Shown: positions 42,479 to 52,375 of the stretch, piece after piece
How the letters are laid out: each line of letters opens with the position of its first letter
How positions within the stretch are numbered: the stretch's first letter is position 1
Origin: Perkinsus olseni
Lineage: Eukaryota; Perkinsozoa; Perkinsida; Perkinsidae
Assembly: GCA_013115135.1 (NCBI GenBank)
Contig: JABANP010000098.1
Span: 78,268-142,267, forward strand
Length of the DNA stretch: 64,000 nucleotides
Direction of reading: 5' to 3'
The notes under the pieces: generated by a model
The model's input: only the letters and a program-made list of their open reading frames with translations
What the model was told of the DNA's origin: nothing
Database searches by the model: none
Position numbers and translations under genes: made by a program

Positions 42479-42940
42479 AGTCAGCATGAATGTATTTGGA
42501 GAAGTTGCCTGATTGCCACTACTAAGTGAGTTCTCGACGGCTCCATGGTGGTGATGCTGTTGTCTACCGTTCAGATCATCGTAGATGCCGTAGCCTATTA
42601 CAGTATGAATAGAGCAGCAAGTTGAAGATGACATGAAGGCGATGATGACTAGAAGCCCTGGCATGCTGACTTCGGGTGTATTTTTTACACGTCCGCAATG
42701 TAACACTATGAGCAGCAGCGTCCACGACTTGCTGCCGCATCATCAACATTTCGAAGTGCATGTATTATTCTATGCTAAGTAAGCCTTGTAAAGAGGCTGA
42801 GTTGACGGACGAGTGGTATACTGACCGTGCGCCAGCCCATTAGCATGGAACATGTTTAATCTAATTCTCACTTCTGTGGTGTTCTAGTAGCCTGTTAATT
42901 CGTCGTTGTCTGCTGTCCGCAGTCGTCGTCCCAGTCCTGA
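42479..42940. other. Intergenic region
   Basis: This separates the FCP-type gene from the fusion gene. No coding exon is supported. A polypyrimidine stretch and CAG (about 42905-42920) stand just upstream of the next ATG and could be a 5' splice or trans-splice acceptor. Confidence 0.4.
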
Positions 42941-44320
42941 ATGCATCGCGGGGCCTTCCACGATCTGTTCGGTGACTCTTCTTGCATCGTCCTCCTCGTC
43001 ATCCACTGCAAGAGCTGTGAGCACGCCGTAGAGCAGGCCAAGATCGCAGTGGCCTCGGGAGCTAATGGCATCCTCCTCATTAACCAGGTGGAGAACGATG
43101 ATGGCTCTGTCTCTACACTGCCCATCGACCCCGACTTCTTCTCTATCATAACCGCGGTCCGAGAAGCCATCGGTGACCGGCCATTCCTTGGCGTCAACTG
43201 CCTGGCCATGACTGCTGATGCAGCCCTACCTCTCCTCCTCAGCGGAGTTGGAGACTGCAAAATCGATGCTTACTGGGCCGACGACGCACGAATCGACGAA
43301 CGCCATGCTGAAGGCGAGCAGGTCGACGCCGAGAGGATAGCCCGTGTCCGGTCTACGTGTCCGACCATTCCGCTTTACTTTGGCGGAGTCGCCTTCAAGA
43401 AGCAGCGAGTCGTGCCCCAAGAGGGCTGGGCGAAGGCCGTTTCCTTGGCGGCTTCTTTCATGGACGTTATCGTAACATCCGGGCGCCGCCACTGGTGTTG
43501 CTGCTGATGTCGATAAGATTGTCCAATTTCGTCGGGCGGCCGAAACCAGCGCCCTGGCGATCGCCTCTGGGGTTACTCCCGACAACGTGGACAGCTACCT
43601 ACCGTACGTGGATTGTGTCATCGTTGCCACGGGCGTCTCGAAGTCCTTCCACCGAATTTGACGTCGGTAAGGTCCACCAGCTTGTGTCCAAGTGCCGAGG
43701 CTACCCCTGGTACACCGGTATCATGCAGCCTCGGGTGAGGGAGCCCTTGTCGGAGTATGCCTGGCTCGACCCCTCGGCCATTTACGGCGATGCGTACGGG
43801 TTGGCCTGCCTTACTCAAGGACTTGCGAGAGAAGACCATCAGTGCAGTCGGGGAAGGGAAGGTTGCTGCTATTGCGGGTATCGATGCTACCGGATTCATC
43901 ACCGGTGGTGCCCTCAGTGCTCTCTTGGGCGTTCCCTTCGTCATCATCCGCAAGGCCAACAAGCTCTGTGTTAACACCATCGCCGCTGACTACGTGGACT
44001 ACTCCGGCAAGGCCAAGACCCTCGAGATCCGAACGCCGTTAACCGTTCCCGTCGAAGGCGAGAGGTCCGGTGTCCTCATCGTCGACCAGTGGATCGAGAC
44101 TGGACACACCATGTGTGCCGCCATCCAGCTGGTCAGAGCATCCGGCCTTCACGTCGCCGCCGCTGTGACGGTGGCCGCGGAGACACCGGGGCGGCGGCTG
44201 GTACAAGAGGCTCTGGGCGAGGGTACGGTTATAACTGCTCTAGACGGCCCAGCCGTCCAGCAAGAAGTCGACGATCATTTTATGGAAGGCTTCAGAGGCC
44301 TTCCTGGTTCCCGTGGGTGA
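42941..44320 (+). CDS. BtpA-like TIM barrel fused to phosphoribosyltransferase
   Basis: The first half is a BtpA/SgcQ-like (beta-alpha)8 domain: QAKIAVASGANGILLINQ, FLGVNCLAMTADAALPL, YWADDARIDERHAE, VIVTSGAATGVAADVDKIV, LAIASGVTPDNVDSYLPYVD and CVIVATGVSKSFH. The second half is a type I PRTase: DLREKTISAVGEGKVAAIAG, DATGFITGGALSALLGVPFV, FVIIRKANKL and the PRPP loop VLIVDQWIETGHTM, most like adenine PRTases. The frame shifts by +1 at 43481, about 43656 and about 43800, after which the original frame is restored, and domain sequence continues smoothly across each. A stop falls at 44318-44320. A nucleobase-salvage role with a barrel that makes or hydrolyses a phosphoribosyl compound is a guess. 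No introns were seen. Confidence 0.7.
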
Positions 44321-44536
44321 CCATTGTGGACGAACGGAATGGGGCGGGTTGAAGGCTGGTGGAGGATGGACCGCCTGGTGAACTCCCTTTCCTCTCTAAT
44401 CATGACTGTGCTACATGTCACTATGCCTGCGAAATGCCGTGTTTAGTCTCCCCACCAGCATCGCTGAGCTACCAGTGAGTTCCTGTTAGTGACTGTCCCG
44501 TCTCCCAGGGTATCGTGTTTGCCGGCGAGACTGACT

Positions 44537-45376
44537 ATGTCCCGAAGTCTGCAGCAAGACTACGAGGAGTCGGGCGTTGCTACGGAGCCGGAGCGACCAC
44601 CGTCGGATGCCCTCTCGATGAGCAGCTGGGAGAAGTTTAGGAAATCGGCGCCAGCCCGCAGGCCGAATCGACTTCATGTGCTGTCAGTCAGCGCCAGTGC
44701 CGGGCATCTCTTGTGACGTTGTATGCTCAGATCAAGACTACAGACCCGCCGGCGGACTTCAAGAAAATAAAGGTCATTGCCTACCGTGATCTCGAAGCGC
44801 GGTAAGAAACCAGGGAGCATGACCTGCTGCACAGCACTGGCCGATCTTCAGGAAGCTGGGCCAACCTGAACACCAGCTGGCCGTTGGAGTCTCATCTGTG
44901 CCTTTATTTCCGGACAAGAGTGGCTACGTTGACTTCACCTCGGAATTGATGCAGATCCAAGCGGTAGGCTGGAACTGCTGCTGCTGCTGGCTCTCGGGCA
45001 AGGTGTTCTTCAGGGCTATTCGACGCCTGAGGACCGCTACAACGTCGGAGATGTCTTCGTCACTGTTCTGCACTGCGCAGCCGACGAGCTTGAGTGCCGC
45101 ATGGGGAAGAAAACGAGGTCAGCGACAGGAACGGCCGGGCCCCTAACCCTTCCCCTCAGGATACCTTGCCGCCCACATGTAACCATCATCATCCCTCAAG
45201 GCGTTCGCTACACCTTCGAGAATAAAAACCGAGAGATTGATGCGACACTCTGTGTGAGTTCACAACGCAGCTGTCTTGTCCAGTGGGCCTTGGCCAGTAA
45301 CCCACCCCTCGAGTCTTTATGTATGACCACTTTTCGTAGAGTATTGACTTCACTCCGACTAACCCCGTGTCGATAA
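44537..45376 (+). CDS. Unidentified multi-exon protein
   Basis: The ATG at 44537 opens a Ser/Glu/Pro-rich head (DYEESGVATEPERPPSDALS, WEKFRKSAPARRPNRLH). Later exons join in frame: ASLVTLYAQIKTTDPPADFK, VIAYRDLEAR, KLGQPEHQLAVGVSSVPLFP with YVDFTSELMQIQA, GYSTPEDRYNVGDVFVTVLH, then RIPCRPHVTIIIPQGVRYTF and a C-terminal tail. Introns are GT-AG and short. The join between the head and the second exon is not resolved. The beta-rich composition is clear, but no family was recognised. The frame closes at a TAA at 45374-45376, though the last intron could also be read through. Confidence 0.45.
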
Positions 45377-45910
45377 TCGCTATTTGCGCCTTTCGATCCT
45401 CCTTCCGAGGCGAATAACACAGGCATGTTTCGACACTGCCTGAGCTCTTCGACTGACGAGCGTACTCAGTGCTCCAACAGCATGGGTGGGTGGTACTTCA
45501 CTTAACCTTTGCACCCCACTGTGACCGTGTAAGAGACTGGAGTACTCCCCGATTCGCCGCTCTCGCCTGCTACATGGCGTTTATCATAGCTCGGAGCTCC
45601 TCGCTGGGATAGTCTTTGCCTGGGTTAAGCGTTGTTGTCGCCAACAGGGTCCATGCTCACCTTCTGGTTGTTGTCAGTCTATCTATTCTCGCTTCAGGTT
45701 CTAAAGGCAACGCCGCGTCCAAAATAGTGCCGTCGTAGTACCACAACTACCGAGCAGCAGCCTGAAATATTACCATGCACGAGTCAATGCCTTCTTCTCC
45801 CCTGCCTGTTTGTGTTCCCAGTCCGAGGTCACGCCATGGCTTGCCGTTTCATCTCGGTACCTCGCGCGATATCTTTCTGCCTGCAGTGGCGGTTACAGTC
45901 ATCATTTCGA
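45377..45910. other. Intergenic region
   Basis: No supported exon was seen. The upstream part of the CRT-like open frame (from about 45836) may be coding if an ATG there is used. Otherwise this is 5' flank with no recognised element. Confidence 0.4.
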
Positions 45911-47573
45911 ATGGTTCAGTCTTCCCAGTCGGCGGAAGAAGACGGCCTTCAGGAATCATCGGCGCCCCCCGCTCCCATGGTCCAAGGCTTCGACTACACA
46001 GTGCCGTTGTTGATGCTGTCTGTGGTCGTCCTTGGCGCATTCAACAACCTTCTTGGTCGAATGAGGGCTGTAGGTGGTCACGAGCTAAGGTGTTGTCTCC
46101 CACAAGAGCTCAGGTGCCGTTGGGCGAATACGACTTCTTCACTGCCGTCCTCAATGCCGTTGTCTACGTTATCGTTTGGAGCACGGTGGGTGGGCGGTTG
46201 GTTGAAACCCCGACTACAGCGGTCTTTTTCTGAGGTATTCCTGAGTCGACGGTACACCTTCAAAGTGACTCCTAAAGAGCAGGCAGACTTTGTATGGTCA
46301 GTGCGTGGCAAGTGGAGTTTACTGATGTTCGGCGGCCTGGGCGACGGTAGGTCCTATGCTGCCTCCGTCGCCCCCACTGTGATCACGTTGCCCTTCCCTT
46401 TCAGCTATCGGGGGCTTGCTGGGCTTCATTGGCCAGCCGTATGTCAGCGGTGTGATGTATTCACTGATGAATCAAGCTATTGTGAGGCTCGCCTTATCTT
46501 GGTCTCTTCACTTATCTGCCTCTTGCAGGTGCCCTTCACGGTCATCTTCTCTCCTGCTAATCCTGGGCACCCGCTACATCAGTCTTGAGCTCATCGGAGT
46601 CCTCATCGTAATCCCCTTCTCCCTTCTGTGATCATCATTTTCCGACCATGCCGCTCAAGGTCCTCCTTGCCGTCTGTCTCTCCATGCACAACTTCACTGC
46701 GTCCCACTCTGATCCATTCATGGCAGCTTTAATCGCCCTCAGCACCTCAGGCAACGCCCTGTCCTTCGTAAGCCCTCTCAATGCTGGGGTGATGTCTCAC
46801 CTCGACCGCAGGTTCTCAAGGAGAAGGTCTTTCGGTCGTTCGTGGCCTGGCAGACTTCAGCCGCTCACCAGCCTCTTCTAGGCGACCAACAGTAAGCCGG
46901 CTGATACTGTCGGTGATAGTCGATGATAGACTTCCAGGGCACCACTTTCCTCTCCCCGCAAGCTCGATGTCTTTGTCGTCAACTGCTGCGTGTCGGTCTT
47001 CCAAGTGGTGTGGCTCCTACCAGTAAGTACCACTCTTGATCCGCTCACCTCACACTCAATATCCCTTACAGTTACTGGCGATAGGCCCGGCCATAGGAAA
47101 AACCCATGGCCTGGGACTTTTCGACTACCTCCACGAAGCTGGTCATTGCTTTGTCGAAGGATGCCCCAATGCTTGGCAGCTGTATGGGGCCCTCACTACC
47201 GTGTCATGGAGGGAATCACCGCTCCGCTGTCGCTCAGTTACACAGCCTACATCGCGGTTAATCTCTTGTACAACGCTGCATTGATTTTCCTTGTGCAAAG
47301 AGGTTCCGCCCTGCTGGCGTTTGTCAGTCTGAAGGCGGTCACCCCGGCTTCGGCTATCCTATTTTCTATAGAGTAAGTCAGTAGATAGTCAAGCAGTAAC
47401 TAACCGTTTGATGCTGTCTCTTCAGTTGGCCGGTGCTTGGCCCTTCGACAGTGACCTGGCTAGACTGGGCCGAGGTCGTCCTGGTTACCATCGGTATTGT
47501 AGCATTCCGAGCGGGTAACCTTCGCAAGGAGGAGTACATCAGGGAAGGTCAGCGGAAGATCTGTTTCGCCTAA
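45911..47573 (+). CDS. CRT-like drug/metabolite transporter
   Basis: About ten exons encode a polytopic protein. The first ATG that begins a plausible head is at 45911 (MVQSSQSAEEDG). Helices follow: VPLLMLSVVVLGAFNNLLG, LNAVVYVIVWST, LLGFIGQPYVSGVMYSLMNQ, then VPFTVIF and LLILGTRYISLELIGVLIV, DPFMAALIALSTSGNALSF then VLKEKVFRSF, LDVFVVNCCVSVFQVVWLLP, YIAVNLLYNAALIFLVQRGS with LKAVTPASAILFSIEWPV, and VVLVTIGIVAFRAGN, closing at a TAA at 47571-47573. The 'PFT...F...LGTRY', 'ALSTSGNALSFVLKE' and 'QRGSALLAF' signatures are those of the chloroquine-resistance-transporter-like family in the DMT superfamily, which carries peptides, thiols or drugs across vacuolar or plastid membranes. Two frame disruptions (about 46553, +1; about 47190, -1) interrupt conserved helices. 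Confidence 0.75.
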
Positions 47574-48500
47574 GTGGCTGCATACGATTCAATAGCAACG
47601 GTACTTTCCTGTACTGTACCAAATACACTCACAATTCTGTCATGAACTGGAGACTTTTTAATTCTATCACAGACGAAACGTTGGATTGCGTTCAACTGTC
47701 AGCACCAATAGATCGTGAAATCTAAGTCGCAGCATGTCCAATGCAACTTGAAAATCCAAACTGGTTTTTCACCGTGGACTTGACAAATTAATAGTTATCA
47801 TGAAACATTTGTGAGTATAATCTGTTACTGAATTGTCGAAGTTCGACCGTCGAATAAAAGTTTCTTCAATTCGACAGGTCAAACCTGTGTACTAGCACAG
47901 TATAACGTAACACCGATTGCATCTTCTGAAGGCGGATAAACTGCTTGAGCGAGCCTCGAAATCACGCGCCAAGATACGAACGTGTCCGTAAAGCTGTGCG
48001 ATGATTCCGCATGAAAGTCCTGCCGAAAACGGTCTCTGATGTTCGTCCAGGGATAAACCTATAACCGCAGCAGGTCGACCAGCCCCGCAAGGAGGCGCTC
48101 ACCCGGCGTATCTTGGAACGAGTGGGTCGGATTCTCTATGCCGCACTACCGACCTGAGGCAGGGCGCTTACAGGAGGCTGGTTTCTCCTCGGAAAAAATT
48201 CTTGTGTGTGTGTCAGTTCATAGTCCAACGCCGGTTCCGGCTTAGTTAGGCTCTTGCCGAGAAATTCTTAATCGCTCCACCCGCATAAGCTATCTCACTC
48301 GAAATGTGCAACCTCGGCGAGCGAATTTTTTCTTTTTCACTCTGACAGGTTCCTGGGGTTTCCGCGGTCGCCCATTCTTCCCTTGCTGTCGTTTCGTAGG
48401 TCTGTGTCACTTGTAGGGTGGCGTCTCGCATAATACGGACCATCTCGGAATTCTAGCTGCATCGCTGTTCAAGTCTCGGGATTACTTTGGATTGCTTGCT
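47574..48500. other. Intergenic region holding the left direct-repeat copy
   Basis: The repeat copy at 47908-48165 is described separately. The flanks are AT-richer and no gene was recognised. A minus-strand frame at 48246-48443 has no motif. Confidence 0.45.
47908..48165 (+). repeat. Diverged direct repeat, left copy (degenerate exon)
   Basis: This is homologous to 50467-50740 (same order of blocks: AAGGCGGAT.AACTGCTT, AGATACGAACGTGT, GATTCCGCATGAAA, CGCTCACCCGGCGTATCTTG). The left copy carries a stop (CTATAA) where the right copy reads on as MKILPKTVSDVCPGMNLPEG, so the coding potential is lost here. The repeats flank the two short genes at 48.5-49.7 kb. Confidence 0.75.
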
Positions 48501-48852
48501 ATGGGATGTCTTCTCTCACGGCGAGAACAGCAGAGGCGACAACTGCTTGAAGAGATCGAGCAGTTGAAAAAGTTGCAGCAGCAGTGTCGCGAGGTCCGAA
48601 GCTGGCAACTCGGTTTACTGAAGTGATTCTGTGGTCCTGCAGGAAGAGGAAGAGCTCAGGCGAGAGTCAGACGAATTAAGAGAGCTGAGAGAACGTAAGA
48701 GACGTGAGGATTTCCTTCTCTGGACAACGCATGAGACCGGAAAGCCCCTGAGTGGAAATGGCCTTTGTGAAAAGACAAAGGGTCAGCCCCTCATTACTAC
48801 CCAAGATAGAAATTGCCATTCCGAATATACGGCTAGTGTGTTTACTCCCTAG
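48501..48852 (+). CDS. Short coiled-coil protein with N-terminal MGC
   Basis: The ATG at 48501 opens MGCLLSRREQQRRQLLEEIE, followed by QLKKLQQQCRE. A 47-base GTCCGA...TGCAG intron then joins EEELRRESDELRELRERKRR in frame, and the frame ends in a polar tail with a TAG at 48850-48852. MGCxxS at the start fits N-myristoylation plus palmitoylation, so a membrane-tethered coiled coil is plausible. The coil repeats resemble those of the exon pair at 50.18-50.33 kb. The product is about 105 residues. No family was recognised. Confidence 0.6.
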
Positions 48853-48860
48853 TAATCCAT

Positions 48861-49600
48861 ATGACGAGAGCTTCCCGGCGAGAAGGAACTCCGAACTACT
48901 CGGTAACTGAACTGAACCAGTTATTCCTGGGGGATCTTAATCGACAGCTAGAACTGAGTACCACTTTCTCAGGCCAAGAGTTTCTGATAGGAGAGGTAGC
49001 TAGGAAGAGCAGAGCTCTCAGAGACTCGCAGATGTACTCATCATTAGTCAAGTTTATTGTCTGAACTCCTCACGTATCATCAACCCGTGTAGAACAGCAT
49101 TCGACTAATCATTGTCCCTCGCCCTTTGTCGAGTATCCTTTGCTCAGTGAGTATTCCCTACTGGAGTCTTCGACGTATTCCGCGAGGACTCAAAGCACGA
49201 ATTTGAACGACCATCACGCCCAGCTAGATAGTGGTGAGAGACTTGTCGATGGCCGCATGAATTTTCTGACTCACTGGTGATTCTCTGCTCAGACCTGGAC
49301 GAGCTCAGTGCAGGGCGGAACGATTTCATGATGCTGGCAACGCCAAGAGTACTCGGAAGTAGCCCGACTAATTCGACGGTACCGAACTCACCGAGAAAGG
49401 TGCGCGGCCCTAATCGAGGCTCTGTAAAGCTTGTCGTGTCAGAGTCACCGGTTCAGACTGTTCCTTCGCGTATCAGCAGTTGCGATGACGTGCCGGATGC
49501 CATGTATTTGCTCTTCCGATACACGACGAGTCTCCGCGAGTCAGGCGACAGGCATGCAGAGTGCTCGAGGACGTTGGGTTACGAATCTCGATCGTGTTGA
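48861..49600 (+). CDS. Candidate multi-exon gene, function unknown
   Basis: An open frame from the ATG at 48861 (RREGTPNYSVTELNQLFLGD, LSTTFSGQEFLIGEVARKSR) is followed by a separate exon-like frame at 49297-49600 after an acceptor TCTGCTCAG (DLDELSAGRNDFMMLATPRV, GPNRGSVKLVVSESPVQTVP). The join between them is not established, and the second could be an independent gene. Composition is polar and Ser/Pro-rich. No motif was found. Confidence 0.35.
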
Positions 49601-50159
49601 GTTCCGAGTTCAGCTATCATCCTTGAGTACTTGCCACCGACGTTTTTTCGAGCAACAGGGTGCATACGAAGCAGCACTTCGGAGGCTGCATTAGCATCAA
49701 ATTTACGTGAAACTTGTATCAAGGAAGGACAGGCCCTCCCGGGGGCCTCCAAGCGCTGCAGAACTTTCTCTTGAGGATGTGCCGTCCATGACCTGCAGTG
49801 GGACTCAGCAGGCTCAGGTCGGCGCACCCGATCTATAAGCAGCTCCTCTCTGACTTCTCCCAATAGAGGCAAGAACGCACTTCATGAGTCATTCAGCATG
49901 AAAACTCACCCTTGAAAGTGGCAGAGCCTTTGACGCAAATGTTTGTAGCAGGACGAATTATTGCCGAATCGATTCGCTCAAAGCTACTGCCTTGACGCTT
50001 CCTCGTTGTCGTCGAACCCCGCTGGACGATTCGTTAAACGTACTACGCGCGACGTCATTTGACATCGCACTCAAGGTAGGTGGCGTATGCACCGAATCAG
50101 ACGATGCTGATCTCTTAGCGGCTAGTCGCTAACCACTAGCTTGAAGACAGAGGAGGAAT

Positions 50160-50332
50160 AAGACGTTTGAAGCAGCAGAAAGTAGTAGTGGCGGAGCAGG
50201 AGCTCAAGGAGGACAATGCAATAGTTCGACGAGTAGGCGGAATGTCCGGCGGAATGCTAACCTGATGCTCGCCATTGGAGGAGCTGAGGGAGGAATCAGA
50301 CCAAGTGCGTCGTCAATGTTGAGCAATGACAG
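50160..50332 (+). CDS. Coiled-coil exon pair, probable gene fragment
   Basis: Two exons join in frame: an exon reading KVVVAEQELKEDNAIVRR (about 50182-50233), a GTAGGC...TTGGAG intron of about 45 bases, then ELREESDQVRRQC with a TGA near 50320. The sequence resembles the coil of the gene at 48.5 kb, and the pair lies next to the right copy of the direct repeat. It is too short to judge as a whole gene and may be a remnant. Confidence 0.3.
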
Positions 50333-50466
50333 CGCCAAGTATCATGCTAAGTGGTGGCGAGGCAAGGTGGATTGCCGAGGCTTAATGCGGAGAGAGCCAA
50401 GGCTTTGCAGAGCGGTGACGGTGACACTACCGCGAGTGAGGTTGTTGTATTACCGGACTATCGCAC

Positions 50467-50740
50467 AACACCGATCGTTATCAAAGGCGGATGAACTGCT
50501 TAAGGGGAGCTTCGGAATCATGTGTCATGAGATACGAACGTGTGCGTAAAGCCGTACGGTGATTCCGCATGAAAATCTTGCCGAAAACGGTTTCTGATGT
50601 TTGTCCAGGAATGAACCTACCAGAAGGTCTGATTAGCCCAGCAGGGAGGGAGACGCTCACCCGGCGTATCTTGGAATGGCTCGGCCGTAGAGTGTATGCC
50701 GAACTGCCGAGTGTTGCAACGACCTGCAGGTGCAGGGCTA
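50467..50740 (+). repeat. Diverged direct repeat, right copy (with open frame)
   Basis: This is homologous to 47908-48165. The frame from 50569 (MKILPKTVSDVCPGMNLPEG, RETLTRRILEWLGRRVYAEL) stays open to 50820, whereas the left copy is interrupted. An upstream in-phase frame ends CHEIRTCA just before the ATG. It is either a duplicated exon or a small mobile-like unit; no terminal inverted repeats or target duplications were seen. Confidence 0.7.
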
Positions 50741-51379
50741 GGGAGAAGATCAGCACAGCGAGGCCGTACTTTCGACCGGCGTGGTCAGGCTCGGCCGCAA
50801 CTCGTGAACTGGGTACATGAGACTCGGCCTTGAACTGAAGATATGAACTCAGCTAAAATATCCGGACTTCCACACCTAGTGTGCCTACCCGCGGAATATC
50901 TCCGGTATACCCCGGGATACCGGAAGAAGAGAACGAGCGTGGCCGGCCCGGGGGGACCTGACAGCTGATACAAACCGAACCCAACAGGCTCCGAGTGACG
51001 CTCTCCCGGCTCGGGGGTCACGACTGGCAGCATTTCATCAACTCATCATCGTTGTGGATGGCGAGTTAGCGCAGTCCCTTACCCGGTGGTCCTTGAGTAG
51101 ATTGGTCCCGCTGTGCAAGCCGAGCTGCTGGGCAGTCCGCTGAGCTTGCCCGTAATTAGTGCTATGCTTCAAGTCAGTATCTTGAGTGCCCAATGCTGCT
51201 TTGAGAGCCCTACGATAAATCCCTACCGTGAAGGATTCCGCTCAGTCCCTTCTTTCCCTGTCCGGACTCGTACGCTGCGTCAACTTCTCCTGAAACGGCA
51301 AAGATAGAAACTGCAGATCCTTGCGCTTCATGGGTTGATCTCGAAGGCGATAGGTTTCACCTCTACAGGACAGGTCAGA

Positions 51380-52175
51380 TCCATGGGCAGTACGCGTAGA
51401 TGGTCCGCGCGAGGAGCTGGGCACTGCCCAGTGGCCAGCGTGGGAAAATGGTATTAAGGGTTGAGCAGAAGGTCCCCACAATAAACAAGATTCTCCCACC
51501 TGTATGTCTGTCCACGCGTGCCTGATAATTCCGCTGGTCTGCGGCCGTGTTGTTGGCTTCAGTGAATCGTGCACCGAAGACCTGCACTCCAATCACGCTA
51601 GGGACGCATGCGGGACCTACTGTCTCCGAGGCCTTAGCAGGAATGTATCCCCTATACCCGGGCAGGGCGGTCCGTGTTCGTTGCCCCACGCGATGAGCCT
51701 CATCACGACACACCTGCAATAGGGTCTGTAGGGGAGTCCGTAGACGCAGATATACCGCTTGAATGTGCCGGCAGTCCTCTACTCGCCAGAGTGAGGGATG
51801 AGAGACTTCACCACTGGACGGGGTGCCTGAGGTCGACCATGGTGTGCGGGCTAAGGGAGAAGGGAGGCGGGGGTTTACAGTCAGCGTTTGAGATGAAGGA
51901 TGAAGGCTTCCATGTACCGTCGAAGCAGTAGCTATGCGTATACCCTGAGCCAGACGTCTTGATACTCGCCGATGCAGCCTCCGGGAAATAGAACGTTGAC
52001 GGTAGAGCGCACTTCGCGTCTGTACAGCTCGAACACTGCTAGAGAGGAGCGCTCTCGTGTGGGTTTGGATGGGGATATGCTTGATAAGGCGTTGCGGTAA
52101 TTTCGTACCTGATCTTCTAACTTTACTATCCACCTCGTCACGATATCCAGCTGCAGCGTATGTCTTGAGTTCCAT
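51380..52175 (-). CDS. Unidentified multi-exon protein
   Basis: The minus-strand gene starts at the ATG at 52175 (MELKTYAAAGYRDE). After a 31-base intron it continues VRNYRNALSSISPSKPTRER, SSLAVFELYRREVRSTVNVL and FPGGCIGEYQDVWLR. Later exons include WRVEDCRHIQAVYLRLRTPL with QTLLQ, and VFGARFTEANNTAADQRNYQ with ARVDRHT. Several joins after the second exon are ambiguous, and the terminal exon was not fixed. The product looks globular, without membrane spans, and no family was recognised. A frame also runs unspliced through the whole span, but its composition is that of a chance frame. Confidence 0.45.
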
Positions 52176-52375
52176 GACGTGGGGGCTTCAAAATAATGGC
52201 GAACCGTCCATTAGATCCTGCGCGGGCGTGCGCAGTTTTCCATACCACTCCTTTCTCAACTCATCTCAACTGCCACCAACGAACTGATCTTGCGCTCTCT
52301 GGTAGTCAGCTTCTCCGTCTGTGTTCATGAAAGTAAACCTATACGGCCCTAGTATCAGAGACGAATCAGGGTTTC

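Noticed and set aside
51375..52175. Single unspliced 266-codon minus-strand protein
   Set aside because: Its composition (Arg/Thr/Ser-rich, no heptads or motifs) fits a chance frame; the spliced reading that starts at the same ATG gives a more protein-like product.
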